This document shows, piece by piece, positions 52,501 to 64,000 of a stretch of DNA of 64,000 nt; position 1 is the stretch's first letter, and the number at the start of each line of letters is the position of its first letter. Made by a program: the position numbers and the translations under genes. Origin of the DNA: Adineta vaga (lineage: Eukaryota > Rotifera); NCBI GenBank assembly GCA_021613535.1, contig CP075492.1, positions 7,874,001-7,938,000 of the forward strand, written 5' to 3'. The notes under the pieces were generated by a model. It did no database searches, was not told the origin of the DNA, and saw only the letters and a list, made by a program, of their open reading frames with translations.

Positions 52501-53420
52501 AACAAACAAGTAACAATTTCAGAATTTCTGTACGATTTCGATCATTGCTTGGTGTATGTACAGGTGATTGAGAAAAGCCAACACCAGCTTCCCAAATATA
52601 TTCACAACTATCAATTGTATTTATATCTTCTGGATTATCCTAATAAAAGAGTATTGAACAAGATTATCTTCTTCTATTCATTCAAATTAACATACAGGTC
52701 CTTTTTTCTTCTTTGAAGAAACCGTAAAATCCGGACAAAATAAAAGATCCTTTGAAAATACAACAACAACAACAACAATGAATCAATCAAACATATTAAA
52801 ATCAAGATTTTACTGCTAAAGTTCGAAGAAGACGTTCCGCCAGCGGTGGCTTATTAACATATTCCTACAAATAACAATAGAATATTATCTCTACGTACAT
52901 ACAAAGAAATCTTACCCCATTTGATGTAGTTTGTTGTTGACCAGTAGGTATATCAGACCAAAAGAAACCTCGCCATTCCGGTTCTTCAAATATATATGGT
53001 AATAAACGAGTCAGTAATCGAACACAATTGATGGCTAGAGGAACAAAAGAAAAGAGAATGAAAACTTTCCAACTTCTTTATTTACCAGCTGTTTGATCTC
53101 GTTGTGTTTGGCAGGAATTATCTGCTGCTATTTGTAAACGATCAACAAGTTTATTACATAATATTGCTAAATTTGATGGTAATTCTTCTCGTAATGCTCG
53201 AATTTCTGCTGCCGGTACTAAGGCAAAAATATCTTGAACACTAGAAATTCTATCCGACCAAAATTGATCCCAAAATGATTCATCATTGGATTCGATTTGC
53301 TAGAGTTTTGAAATAAATATCGAATTTGATTTTTACTCAATAATTATTAATTACCTGACTACGTGAAGTTAATTGAACGACAGCAACACGAAAATCAATT
53401 TTTGAATCGGTATTACCCAT
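49566..53420 (-). CDS. HID1: HID1 (high-temperature-induced dauer formation 1 homologue)
   Basis: The start MGNTDSKIDFRVAVVQLTSR matches the myristoylatable HID1 N-terminus (Gly2). Conserved segments then run through the gene: FWDQFWSDRISSVQDIFAL, YIFEEPEWRGFFWSDIPTG, DLLFCPDFTVSSKKKGP, SCEYIWEAGVGFSQSPV, AYDPVGYLPYNYLLFTDTRE, FVNYLSRIHRDD and GLMHIGVFILLLLSGERNFG. It ends with WSPTSQWVQSWKSKLPLQTI and YDTDVKLFEIQRV. HID1 is a peripheral Golgi/TGN protein of the Dymeclin/HID1 family that supports neuropeptide sorting into dense-core vesicles and TGN acidification. Essentially full length. One intron, around 50180-50640, is unusually long; the exact splice sites on its 5' side are unclear. Confidence 0.95.
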
Positions 53421-54363
53421 ATTAAGATAGTCGAGATCTTGTGCTGTATTCTATCACGGAAGACAAGGTAAAAATAAAAGAGACGAGAAAGAAAACAAGT
53501 TTCTTATTGGTGGGTTTCCTGAAGCAATCATATAAATATGTCAAAGAATCTCGCTGACGATGATGACGATGATGACGAACAAGTCAAGTAGGCGTTTTTA
53601 TTTGACAATGACTAACGTAGTGAAGTGTGACAGTTATCTTTCGACGTGTGAAAATGATTGATAGATGATTTTTATTCAATTTGTACTGATAAATATTGAT
53701 CCTTACTAATTATTAACCTAGGAAAGATTAATAAACTGTTATGATCCAATAGATATTGATCAGCATCATAGCATAGCAAAGAGAACTTTCTCTTTTTAAT
53801 GAATGTATGATACATGGTAGATTTCTTTCATATATTGAATGAAGAGATTGAATATATTTCAAATAGGTAGACCAGCTTATTAAGCAAAATCTTAATTCTA
53901 AATCGTAATGATATGTATTAGGATTAGGATAAATCAAATCTATTAATGGGTTTATGTATACAGTTCACTAATGGACTTTTCTTTCTCATAGTATAATTTT
54001 CACGAAGAAAAACCAATCTTTGTAATCATCATAGACCTCTTGTGAAACCTCAAACTGAAGTTTTGCAGAGATGACATGACGTCTCCACTAAAAAAATGTA
54101 TGAATTTATAAAGTGATCTTTGAATCTAAAAATAATATATATTTCATTCTGGAACTTTTCATGAAAAACCGAATTATTAGAACATGTTTTTATATTTCAA
54201 TTCGAAAAGAACCTTCTGATCATACCGCGCCATCTTTAGTTGACAAGTTCATACTCATTCTTTTTCAACAGCCAATGAAGAATTTCTCCTTTTTTTTATT
54301 CATAGTGTGAGGTTGTCCGTTCTGTTTGTTCGTTTGTCCTTGTACATTAACACAGAAAAGATC
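53421..54363. other. Divergent intergenic region between HID1 and Ly6-like gene
   Basis: The two starts face away from each other, so both promoters are expected in this roughly 940-nt stretch. Frames at 53728-53937 and 54113-54310 have no family features. No repeat or RNA gene seen. Confidence 0.5.
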
Positions 54364-55018
54364 ATGATGAATTTGATCACGATTTCTATGTTTTTGATTT
54401 TAACTTTTCTCTCAGGTAAATTCTAAATAATATTTTTGCTTTCTATTTCAATTCTATTATTTAGTTACCAAGGCACTTGAATGCTATGTATGTGAACAAC
54501 AAGAAGGAAATGATGACAAATGTATCAAAACTGTTCGTATGTGTCAACGATATGAAGATACATGTGCTACATTAATTCTCTACACAACACCACATGAATG
54601 GTATGAATTTCTTTTGGAATTTGAAAGAAAATTGAAAATGATTTTATTGATATTTAGGACACCACGTGGTGAACGTCGTCATTATATTTCGAAAGGTTGT
54701 GATACAAGAGATGCTTGTACACGTCGTAAGTAGTTGATTTTAAAATGAGAATTTATATTACATTTTTGCCAAATTTAGTTCTTTATGGTTTGGCTACTGT
54801 TTGTACACGTAATTGGTATGAAGATTGGGCATGTGTAGAATGTTGTCAAGGGGATCGATGCAATCGATACGTTGTTGTATGTTCATTTTTAAGAATTTAT
54901 TTATTTCAAAATGTCTTCTATTTATCTTTATTATTTTCTTTAGCTTGGTTCAAATAATACACGTGCATCACTATTACTTCTTATCATTGCAATTATTACG
55001 GCATTGTTCATCCGTTAA
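54364..55018 (+). CDS. Ly6/uPAR three-finger domain protein, probably GPI-anchored
   Basis: Four exons. The signal peptide (MMNLITISMFLILTFLS) is encoded by exon 1. A Cys-rich single domain follows, from ALECYVCEQQEGNDDKC to the closing CVECCQGDRCNRY; the LxCxxC opening and CC-x4-CN ending are the Ly6/uPAR hallmark. The C-terminus LGSNNTRASLLLLIIAIITA and four more residues is a small-residue site followed by a hydrophobic tail, as expected for a GPI-addition signal. Such proteins sit on the outer cell surface and act in cell adhesion or tune receptors such as nicotinic channels. The ligand cannot be predicted. Frame is kept across introns: HE(W) is split at 54599, and the third intron splits a Leu codon. 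Confidence 0.85.
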
Positions 55019-55179
55019 TAAAGATTTTCATCTCATTATGTTTATAATAGCTATTTGTATGCATTCCAACTTATGTGTTTTCATTTTTTTTTCTCTCAAA
55101 CTTATTATTCCAATAATCAAATTTTGTCTCTGTTTTTGATCCTCATTTTTTGTATAGTTTTACAATATTTGTACTCTTG

Positions 55180-55185
55180 AATAAA
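55180..55185 (+). terminator. Poly(A) signal, Ly6-like gene
   Basis: AATAAA about 160 nt after the Ly6-like stop codon. Confidence 0.5.
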
Positions 55186-55506
55186 GAGATTTTTACTTAG
55201 ATAGAATTCAAATTGTATCTGATATGGTTTTTACTTTTCTTCGTCAACAAGATATTATAGACGGTCTCACACTGAACATATTGTCACATGTATTGTTAAA
55301 AATCGATAATATGATCTTTTGTCGATGAAAATAAAGATACAATACGCTTTAGATTATATCCGCATTGTCATTGGTATATTAAGATCATTCTTTTCTTCAC
55401 AATGACTACGAAAGATAATGCATAATCACATCGAACGCTTTTCATCAGAAGTGATGTTTTGAGTAACTACTATAGAAGTTCAAATTCTTCTGAGTCAGAA
55501 AAGTTC

Positions 55507-55528
55507 AGAGAGAGAGAGAGAGAGAGAG
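55507..55528. repeat. (GA)n microsatellite
   Basis: Uninterrupted GA dinucleotides in the intergenic region before the PP4R3 gene. Confidence 0.95.
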
Positions 55529-55871
55529 TAGCTTTGTTTCAGTTCTTTTTGATTGACAACGCCATCTATAATATAAAACTCATGTTAATGATTTTTTAAC
55601 TTTTTACATATATAAATTCTTAAAATTTATCTTTAATATTTCATTTATAACAAAATAATTAATTCCAGCGAAGGTCATATACTAAACTTCTATTGGTTCC
55701 TAAGTGTTATTATTATTGTTTGTTCGTTTCGTTCTTTTCCCTTTGCATTGCATTGCTCAACATGACAGTTGCCAGTAATTCTTCTTCTCTTTCTTTGATT
55801 AATCTTTCTATATTGAAACAATAAATCGTTCATTAATTTCATATTTTTCTCTTTTCCTTTTTTTAAAGACA

Positions 55872-59336
<3,465 letters not shown>

Positions 59337-59752
59337 TGATTGAAATGTTTTGTTTTCTTTTTCATTCAACTCAGGTGTCGTTAAGAATACTATACACACA
59401 CACACATAAATATATGTATACATTAAAAAAATATCTGTCCGAGCAAGCATTAGTTTTTGTTTTTGTGCACTGTTCTTTTTTTTCTTTTCTTGTCTTCATT
59501 CGTGTATATTTATGTCTCATCCTCTTATTTTGGTCTCGGATGTGTCAGTTCAGATTGTTGACGTGTTTATGTGTACAGACTATTGAAAAAAAATTCGAGC
59601 GAAAGAGAGAGAAAGAGACTTCAGTCGATATTTTATTGTGTGTAGGTCTTGTCATCTTTATTTTGTCTCTATCTCTATCTTTCTCTCTCATTTTTGTTCG
59701 TACTATCTTTTTCTTTTCTGCGTTAAAACAAATCTTGTATGAATTTTATATA

Positions 59753-59758
59753 AATAAA
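59753..59758 (+). terminator. Poly(A) signal, PP4R3
   Basis: AATAAA about 420 nt after the PP4R3 stop codon. Confidence 0.5.
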
Positions 59759-60270
59759 GATCATGTCGTTTATGAAACTGATTCTCATTAATCGAGGGTG
59801 TATATACAAAACCAATCGAAGCTTTGTCCTCCATCTCAAACGATTCCAGATATAATCGTTAGTGATGAATCAACATACGATAATTAATTGAAGCAGGCAA
59901 TGAAATAAACAATCAATTTTTTGGAAAAGTTCTACAACACTCTAATGTTGTAATTTTCTGTCATACGTCTCAATGAAATAGACATACCGCTATAAAACAA
60001 TATCGGTTAATCGTATGAGGACAAGATCGTTCAACTATATGATCCTGGTTTTCATTGAGAGATTAGATTAACAAATTGCTAGAGTATTAGTAAATATTGC
60101 ATCGATTTAATGAGTGAATTAGAACGATCGATTAAGCTTCTAGTAACTTTTTTCAATTGATAATTGAAAGCGACAGAACGAATTGAATAAATATTACTTT
60201 GAATCCCTATCGAACTAGAATAAACGGAGAAGTAAAATCGTTCTTCCAATCACAAGTAATATATTCTACC

Positions 60271-60273
<3 letters not shown>

Positions 60274-60308
<35 letters not shown>
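60274..60308. repeat. (TC)n microsatellite
   Basis: About 17 uninterrupted TC units in the convergent intergenic region. Confidence 0.95.
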
Positions 60309-60310
<2 letters not shown>

Positions 60311-60671
60311 CTTTCTATACTACATATAATTATTGATATCCCTATCTAAACAGTACCAATTGAAAATTTTTATTTCACTTGATATATATTCATCAATAGA
60401 TTTTTTTAAGTGGCAGTATTTCTCGAGTCCTTCAATCTCGATTTTTCTCTTTTTCTATCGAATCAATATGCAAAACTTACCAATGATTAATACTGCACGA
60501 ATGAATTTCAATCGCATATATATATCCTTAACAATTTACTTTACGAATGTAATATCATCCTGTTGCGTTGTATTTTGCGTAGGCGTTTTTGCAAGGATAG
60601 GTGCACTTTCTTGTGTAGAAAATTTCCTTGCATAACGTGATATGCAAGTACCACTGGGATTGTTCATCTAA

Positions 60672-61112
60672 TTAAATCTTTATTTTATCATTTTCATCAT
60701 CTGTTTGGTCGAAACTTAGATCGTGTAAAGTATTTTGAAGTAAACGACGTTGTTCAGTTAATTCATCTAATTGTTTTGTAATCGAATGAACTGTTTCTTT
60801 ATCTTTTTTCATTGTTATTGAAGGATTTGTTTTAGTACCATAATAAATATTCCACAGTTTCTTTCGTTTATCATTATCTTTCAATTCAATTAAAATATCA
60901 TTTCGTACTCTTTGTTCATTTAAATCATTAACAGCTTGATAAACATTTCTATATTGATGTCGACGAATATGATGTGATTGTCGACGAATATCACCGAATA
61001 GAATTAGACCAAATCCAGTTCCATACCATATGATCACACCGATGATATAAATGATCGCACCTTGAGTATCATAGGAAGCTATTTCATTTGTAGAAGTAAT
61101 GTTTGATGACAT
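60672..61112 (-). CDS. Small single-pass membrane protein, possibly KCNE-like
   Basis: An intronless frame of 146 residues from MSSNITSTNEIASYD. A short N-terminus with an N-glycosylation site (NIT) precedes one membrane helix (AIIYIIGVIIWYGTGFGLIL), a basic juxtamembrane segment (DIRRQSHHIRRHQYR) and a charged, partly coiled-coil cytoplasmic tail (ITKQLDELTEQRRLLQNTL). Size, topology and a helix followed by R/K residues recall KCNE potassium-channel beta subunits, but similarity by eye is weak and this is inference. An in-frame ATG sixteen codons upstream (61160) would add a basic leader. Lies head-to-head with the GlcNAc-6-P deacetylase gene. Confidence 0.6.
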   Translation of the reverse strand: MSSNITSTNEIASYDTQGAIIYIIGVIIWYGTGFGLILFGDIRRQSHHIRRHQYRNVYQAVNDLNEQRVRNDILIELKDNDKRKKLWNIYYGTKTNPSITMKKDKETVHSITKQLDELTEQRRLLQNTLHDLSFDQTDDENDKIKI

Positions 61113-61756
61113 ATCTATCAACGTTATAGAAAAACTGTTGGATCTTATTTTATATTTCAATATTGAGTAAAAGTATGTTTTTTCTTTATTTTCTGTTAGG
61201 TAATTCGAGACAATCGAGTAATGGCCTTTATTTTAAATAGACAAAAGCAAATGATATTTCTGATAATAAGAGAAAAAAAGTCGAAGAAAGGATCAGAACA
61301 ATAATTTTCTGCTCTAACTTTAATCTTTCAACAAACTGTCTTCAATTAAATGATTCTTTTCAAAGATCATCATTTTAATTGAATAAAATAGTTTATTTCT
61401 TTGAAGATTTGTTAGATAGATATTTCCATCAATCACATCATACTAAAGGATCGTTTGTTCAGTGTTGATAAATAATTCTATCCTTGAATGAATGTGATGT
61501 TTTGTCAGATCCTTCGTAAGTTAAATTCACATGTTGTCAAACAAACAAAAACCATGTGTGCATCATCTGGATAGTTAGCTCGTGACCTCTACAGTTATTT
61601 TCATCATCATTCTTTCGATTGGTTCGAGAAAACAATCATAAGAATGCAAAAATGGCTACTTCGCTTCTCAACAACATGATGATTTACATTTTCCAAGCAA
61701 TATTATAGTATAACATCATTTCGGCAAAGTACAAAACAACAGTTTTTTCAGTTTCA
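61113..61756. other. Divergent intergenic region upstream of GlcNAc-6-P deacetylase
   Basis: A 644-nt stretch shared by two divergent starts; both promoters are expected here. No TATA box could be singled out in such AT-rich DNA. Confidence 0.45.
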
Positions 61757-63408
61757 ATGACATTATATCGTTTTTATAATTGTACATTAATACGTAATCA
61801 TGCTTTAGTACTCGATGACCTTTGGATTCGTCATGGTAAAATTGTTAGTCCGGAAAAAATCTTTTTTGAAGAAAAAATTCAAGCTGATATTGAATACGAT
61901 TGTCGAGGAATATTGATTGCACCTGGTTATATTGATTTACAAATTAATGGTGCATTTGGTCATGATTTTACTTCTCCGAACGAAGCAAGTGAAGAAATGC
62001 TTGTAACTGTCGCACGAAAACTAACATCACATGGTGTTACTGCATTTGTACCAACTGTCGTCAGTTCAAAAGCGGAAACATATAAAGCAGTTTTACCTAA
62101 ATATAAACGACGAGCTGGATCAGCAAAAGATGGAGCGACTATTCTTGGTTTGAACGAAAGTTTTATTTGTGTAAAATTCTATCTTGTCATTTCTTTAGGT
62201 ATTCACATTGAAGGTCCATTTATTGATGAAAAAAAACGTGGTGCTCATCGAACAGATTTTCTTCTTCAAACTCCACATGGAATGGAAGATTTATATGCAT
62301 GTTATGGTTCATTCGATAATATTTCGATCATAACTGTTGCACCAGAAATTCCTAATATGATTGACAATGTTATACCGGAATTAGTAGAAAAACATGGCAT
62401 TGTTGTTTCCGTTGGTCATTCTATAGCTTCATTAGATATCGGTGAACGAGCTGTTTGTGCCGGTGCGAGATTTATAACTCATCTTTTCAATGCAATGCTT
62501 CCCTTTCATCATCGTGATCCAGGTCTTGTTGGTAAGATCCGAAATCCTCTATTTGAATATAAACTAATTTTTCTTACGAAAAGGTCTTTTAACAAGTCAT
62601 CGTCTTCCAGCGACAACAATTATTCATTATGGTTTAATTGCCGATGGTATTCATACACATTCAGCTGCTGTACGTCTTGCTCATCGTGTACATCCTCAAG
62701 GTCTTGTTCTTGTAACTGATGCAGTACCAGCATTAGGACTACCAGATGGAACATATCATATGGGTGCTGATCAAATTATTGTAGAAAATAAACGTGCAAC
62801 TATCGCTGGTACACAAACATTATGTGGTAGTATTGCATCATTAGCAGAATGTGTTCAAAATATGCGACAAGCTTTACTTGATGGAGAAACAAACAAAAAT
62901 GTTGAAGAAAAAAATGAGAAACAATTCATTGTCGAATGTATTGAAGCAGCAACTCTTCATCCAGCTTCAGGTAAATTTTCAATTAAAAATACGTCTTCAA
63001 ACATATTATGTTTCGGCATCAAGCGGAACGAGAAAAAAAACCGTTTGTTTACTGTTTAACTTTCGGTTGAACTCGAGAAAGTACAAAGAAAATTTTTTCA
63101 TCATATAAGAGGAAATCGGTAGAGTAGTATCCGGCTTCTCAACTGTATACATTGACGGTGATCAGCATTAATAGCCGGAAATTTTTGTAGTCTATCATAA
63201 CATCTAGCAAATTAAGTTAATGATTTATATTTTAGTACTTCATATCGAAAATCAAAAAGGTACATTATCATTCGGCGCCGATGCGGATTTTATTTTTCTT
63301 GATAATAAACTTAATGTTTTATCGACATTTATCGCTGGTGAACAAGCATGGTCAGTCAATGATCAATGGTCAATTAGCAATCTTCATACAAATAAATTCA
63401 GTCAATAA
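61757..63408 (+). CDS. AMDHD2: N-acetylglucosamine-6-phosphate deacetylase
   Basis: Four exons: from 61757, from about 62199, from about 62584, and from 63236. The amidohydrolase signatures are in place: [17 protein letters not shown], the metal-ligand region [49 protein letters not shown], and [13 protein letters not shown], whose Asp is the family's catalytic residue. The C-terminus [20 protein letters not shown] closes the small beta domain. It converts GlcNAc-6-phosphate to glucosamine-6-phosphate and acetate, feeding recycled amino sugar (for instance from chitin or glycoproteins) back to metabolism. Full length for animal AMDHD2. The last intron (62971-63235, 265 nt) is much longer than the others. 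The gene ends 193 nt before the next start on the same strand. Confidence 0.96.
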
Positions 63409-63601
63409 ATTTCAGTTTTTGTTTTAAATTTTTCTGTGATATACCTTAATGTATTATCTTACTTTTAATCTCAGGGAACTCGATTGATTTAGAAATTTTT
63501 AGAGAAGATATCTATTGATTTATTTTGTTTTTGATTAGTAATTTTATTAAGACAATAATACAACGATTATTTTTTTGTTTTAGATAAAAAGAAAAAAGAT
63601 C

Positions 63602-64000
63602 ATGCCACTGGGACCAAAGATTTATTTAAAACGACGAGAAACATTCTCTGCTGCTCACCGTTTACATTCCATAAATTTATCTGAGAATGAAAATATTCAA
63701 TTGTATAGTAAATGTAATAATCCAAATGGACACGGTCATAATTATATACTTGAAGTTACTGTTGCTGGTTATATTAATCCAATAACAGGCATGGTCATGA
63801 ATATAACTGATCTAAAAAACTTGATTCAAACTCAAGTATTAGATCTAGTCGACCATAAACATCTTGATTTAGATGTAGAACATTTTCGAACGAAAAATCT
63901 AGTCAGTACAACAGAGAACTTGGCTGTCTTTGTTTGGGAACAGTTAGTTTCTAAGATTGAACAATTTAGTCAGAATAATAATGTTCAATTGTATGAAATA
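63602..64000 (+). CDS. PTS: 6-pyruvoyl-tetrahydropterin synthase (cut by right edge)
   Basis: Open from MPLGPKIYLKRRETFSAAHR. The zinc-binding histidines are in FSAAHRLHS and NPNGHGHNY, and the catalytic Cys in KCNNPNGHGHNY. MVMNITDLKNLIQTQVL, DHKHLDLD and STTENLAVFVWE complete most of the family core, so only about ten residues should lie beyond the window. The enzyme removes triphosphate from 7,8-dihydroneopterin triphosphate in tetrahydrobiopterin synthesis. A pyrimidine-rich acceptor (TTTTTTTGTTTTAG, ending at about 63583) lies 18 nt before the ATG, which points to a spliced 5' leader. Confidence 0.94.
   Translation, partial: MPLGPKIYLKRRETFSAAHRLHSINLSENENIQLYSKCNNPNGHGHNYILEVTVAGYINPITGMVMNITDLKNLIQTQVLDLVDHKHLDLDVEHFRTKNLVSTTENLAVFVWEQLVSKIEQFSQNNNVQLYEI

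Larger units (their letters stand above)
55019..55871. other. Intergenic, Ly6-like 3' side and PP4R3 upstream
   Basis: Contains a poly(A) signal at 55180 and a (GA)n repeat at 55507-55528. Pyrimidine-rich sequence ending TTTTTTAAAG lies just before the PP4R3 start. No gene recognised. Confidence 0.5.
59337..60671. other. Convergent intergenic region (PP4R3 / small membrane protein 3' ends)
   Basis: Holds the PP4R3 3' UTR with a CA run near 59394-59406, a poly(A) signal at 59753 and a long (TC)n repeat at 60274-60308. The frames at 59336-59791 and 60333-60635 are Phe/Ser-rich and not called. Confidence 0.5.

Overview
The window is nuclear DNA from a small-genome invertebrate, most likely a rotifer and probably a bdelloid. 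The DNA is strongly AT-rich. Genes are cut by many very short GT..AG introns, mostly about 45-70 nt. Codon use is AT-biased, and every recognisable protein is of animal type. Two further clues are a lophotrochozoan-style chitin synthase that still carries part of a myosin head, and a polycystin-1-like gene of a style I associate with bdelloid genomes. The bdelloid assignment is an inference; no rRNA or other marker gene is present.

Layout, left to right: an ACAP-type Arf GTPase-activating protein cut by the left edge (minus, 1-1553); a large chitin synthase with vestigial myosin/IQ sequence (minus, 2950-11482); a Rab8-type GTPase (minus, 13502-14738); TATA-binding protein (plus, 17184-18231); an RGG-rich von Willebrand A protein with Ro60-like architecture (plus, 18881-20881); a polycystin-1-like protein with REJ, GPS, PLAT and PKD-channel regions (plus, 21569-28726); a divergent nuclear receptor (plus, 29949-31222); an adhesion GPCR (plus, 33012-35957); a GAS2-like cytoskeletal linker (minus, 36831-39664); a Rap1GAP (minus, 43047-47089); HID1 (minus, 49566-53420); a Ly6/uPAR three-finger GPI protein (plus, 54364-55018); PP4 regulatory subunit 3 (plus, 55872-59336); a small single-pass membrane protein (minus, 60672-61112); N-acetylglucosamine-6-phosphate deacetylase (plus, 61757-63408); and a 6-pyruvoyl-tetrahydropterin synthase running off the right edge (plus, 63602-64000).

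The genes are mostly unrelated housekeeping, signalling and receptor genes rather than one pathway. Several act in membrane traffic or small-GTPase control (ACAP, Rab8, Rap1GAP, HID1). Two act on amino sugars (chitin synthase and GlcNAc-6-P deacetylase), but they lie about 50 kb apart and need not be linked. No rRNA, tRNA, CRISPR array or intact transposon was recognised. Intergenic stretches are AT-rich with simple repeats. I assembled coding models by hand from reading frames and splice signals. CDS coordinates are the outer limits of spliced genes, not single open frames.
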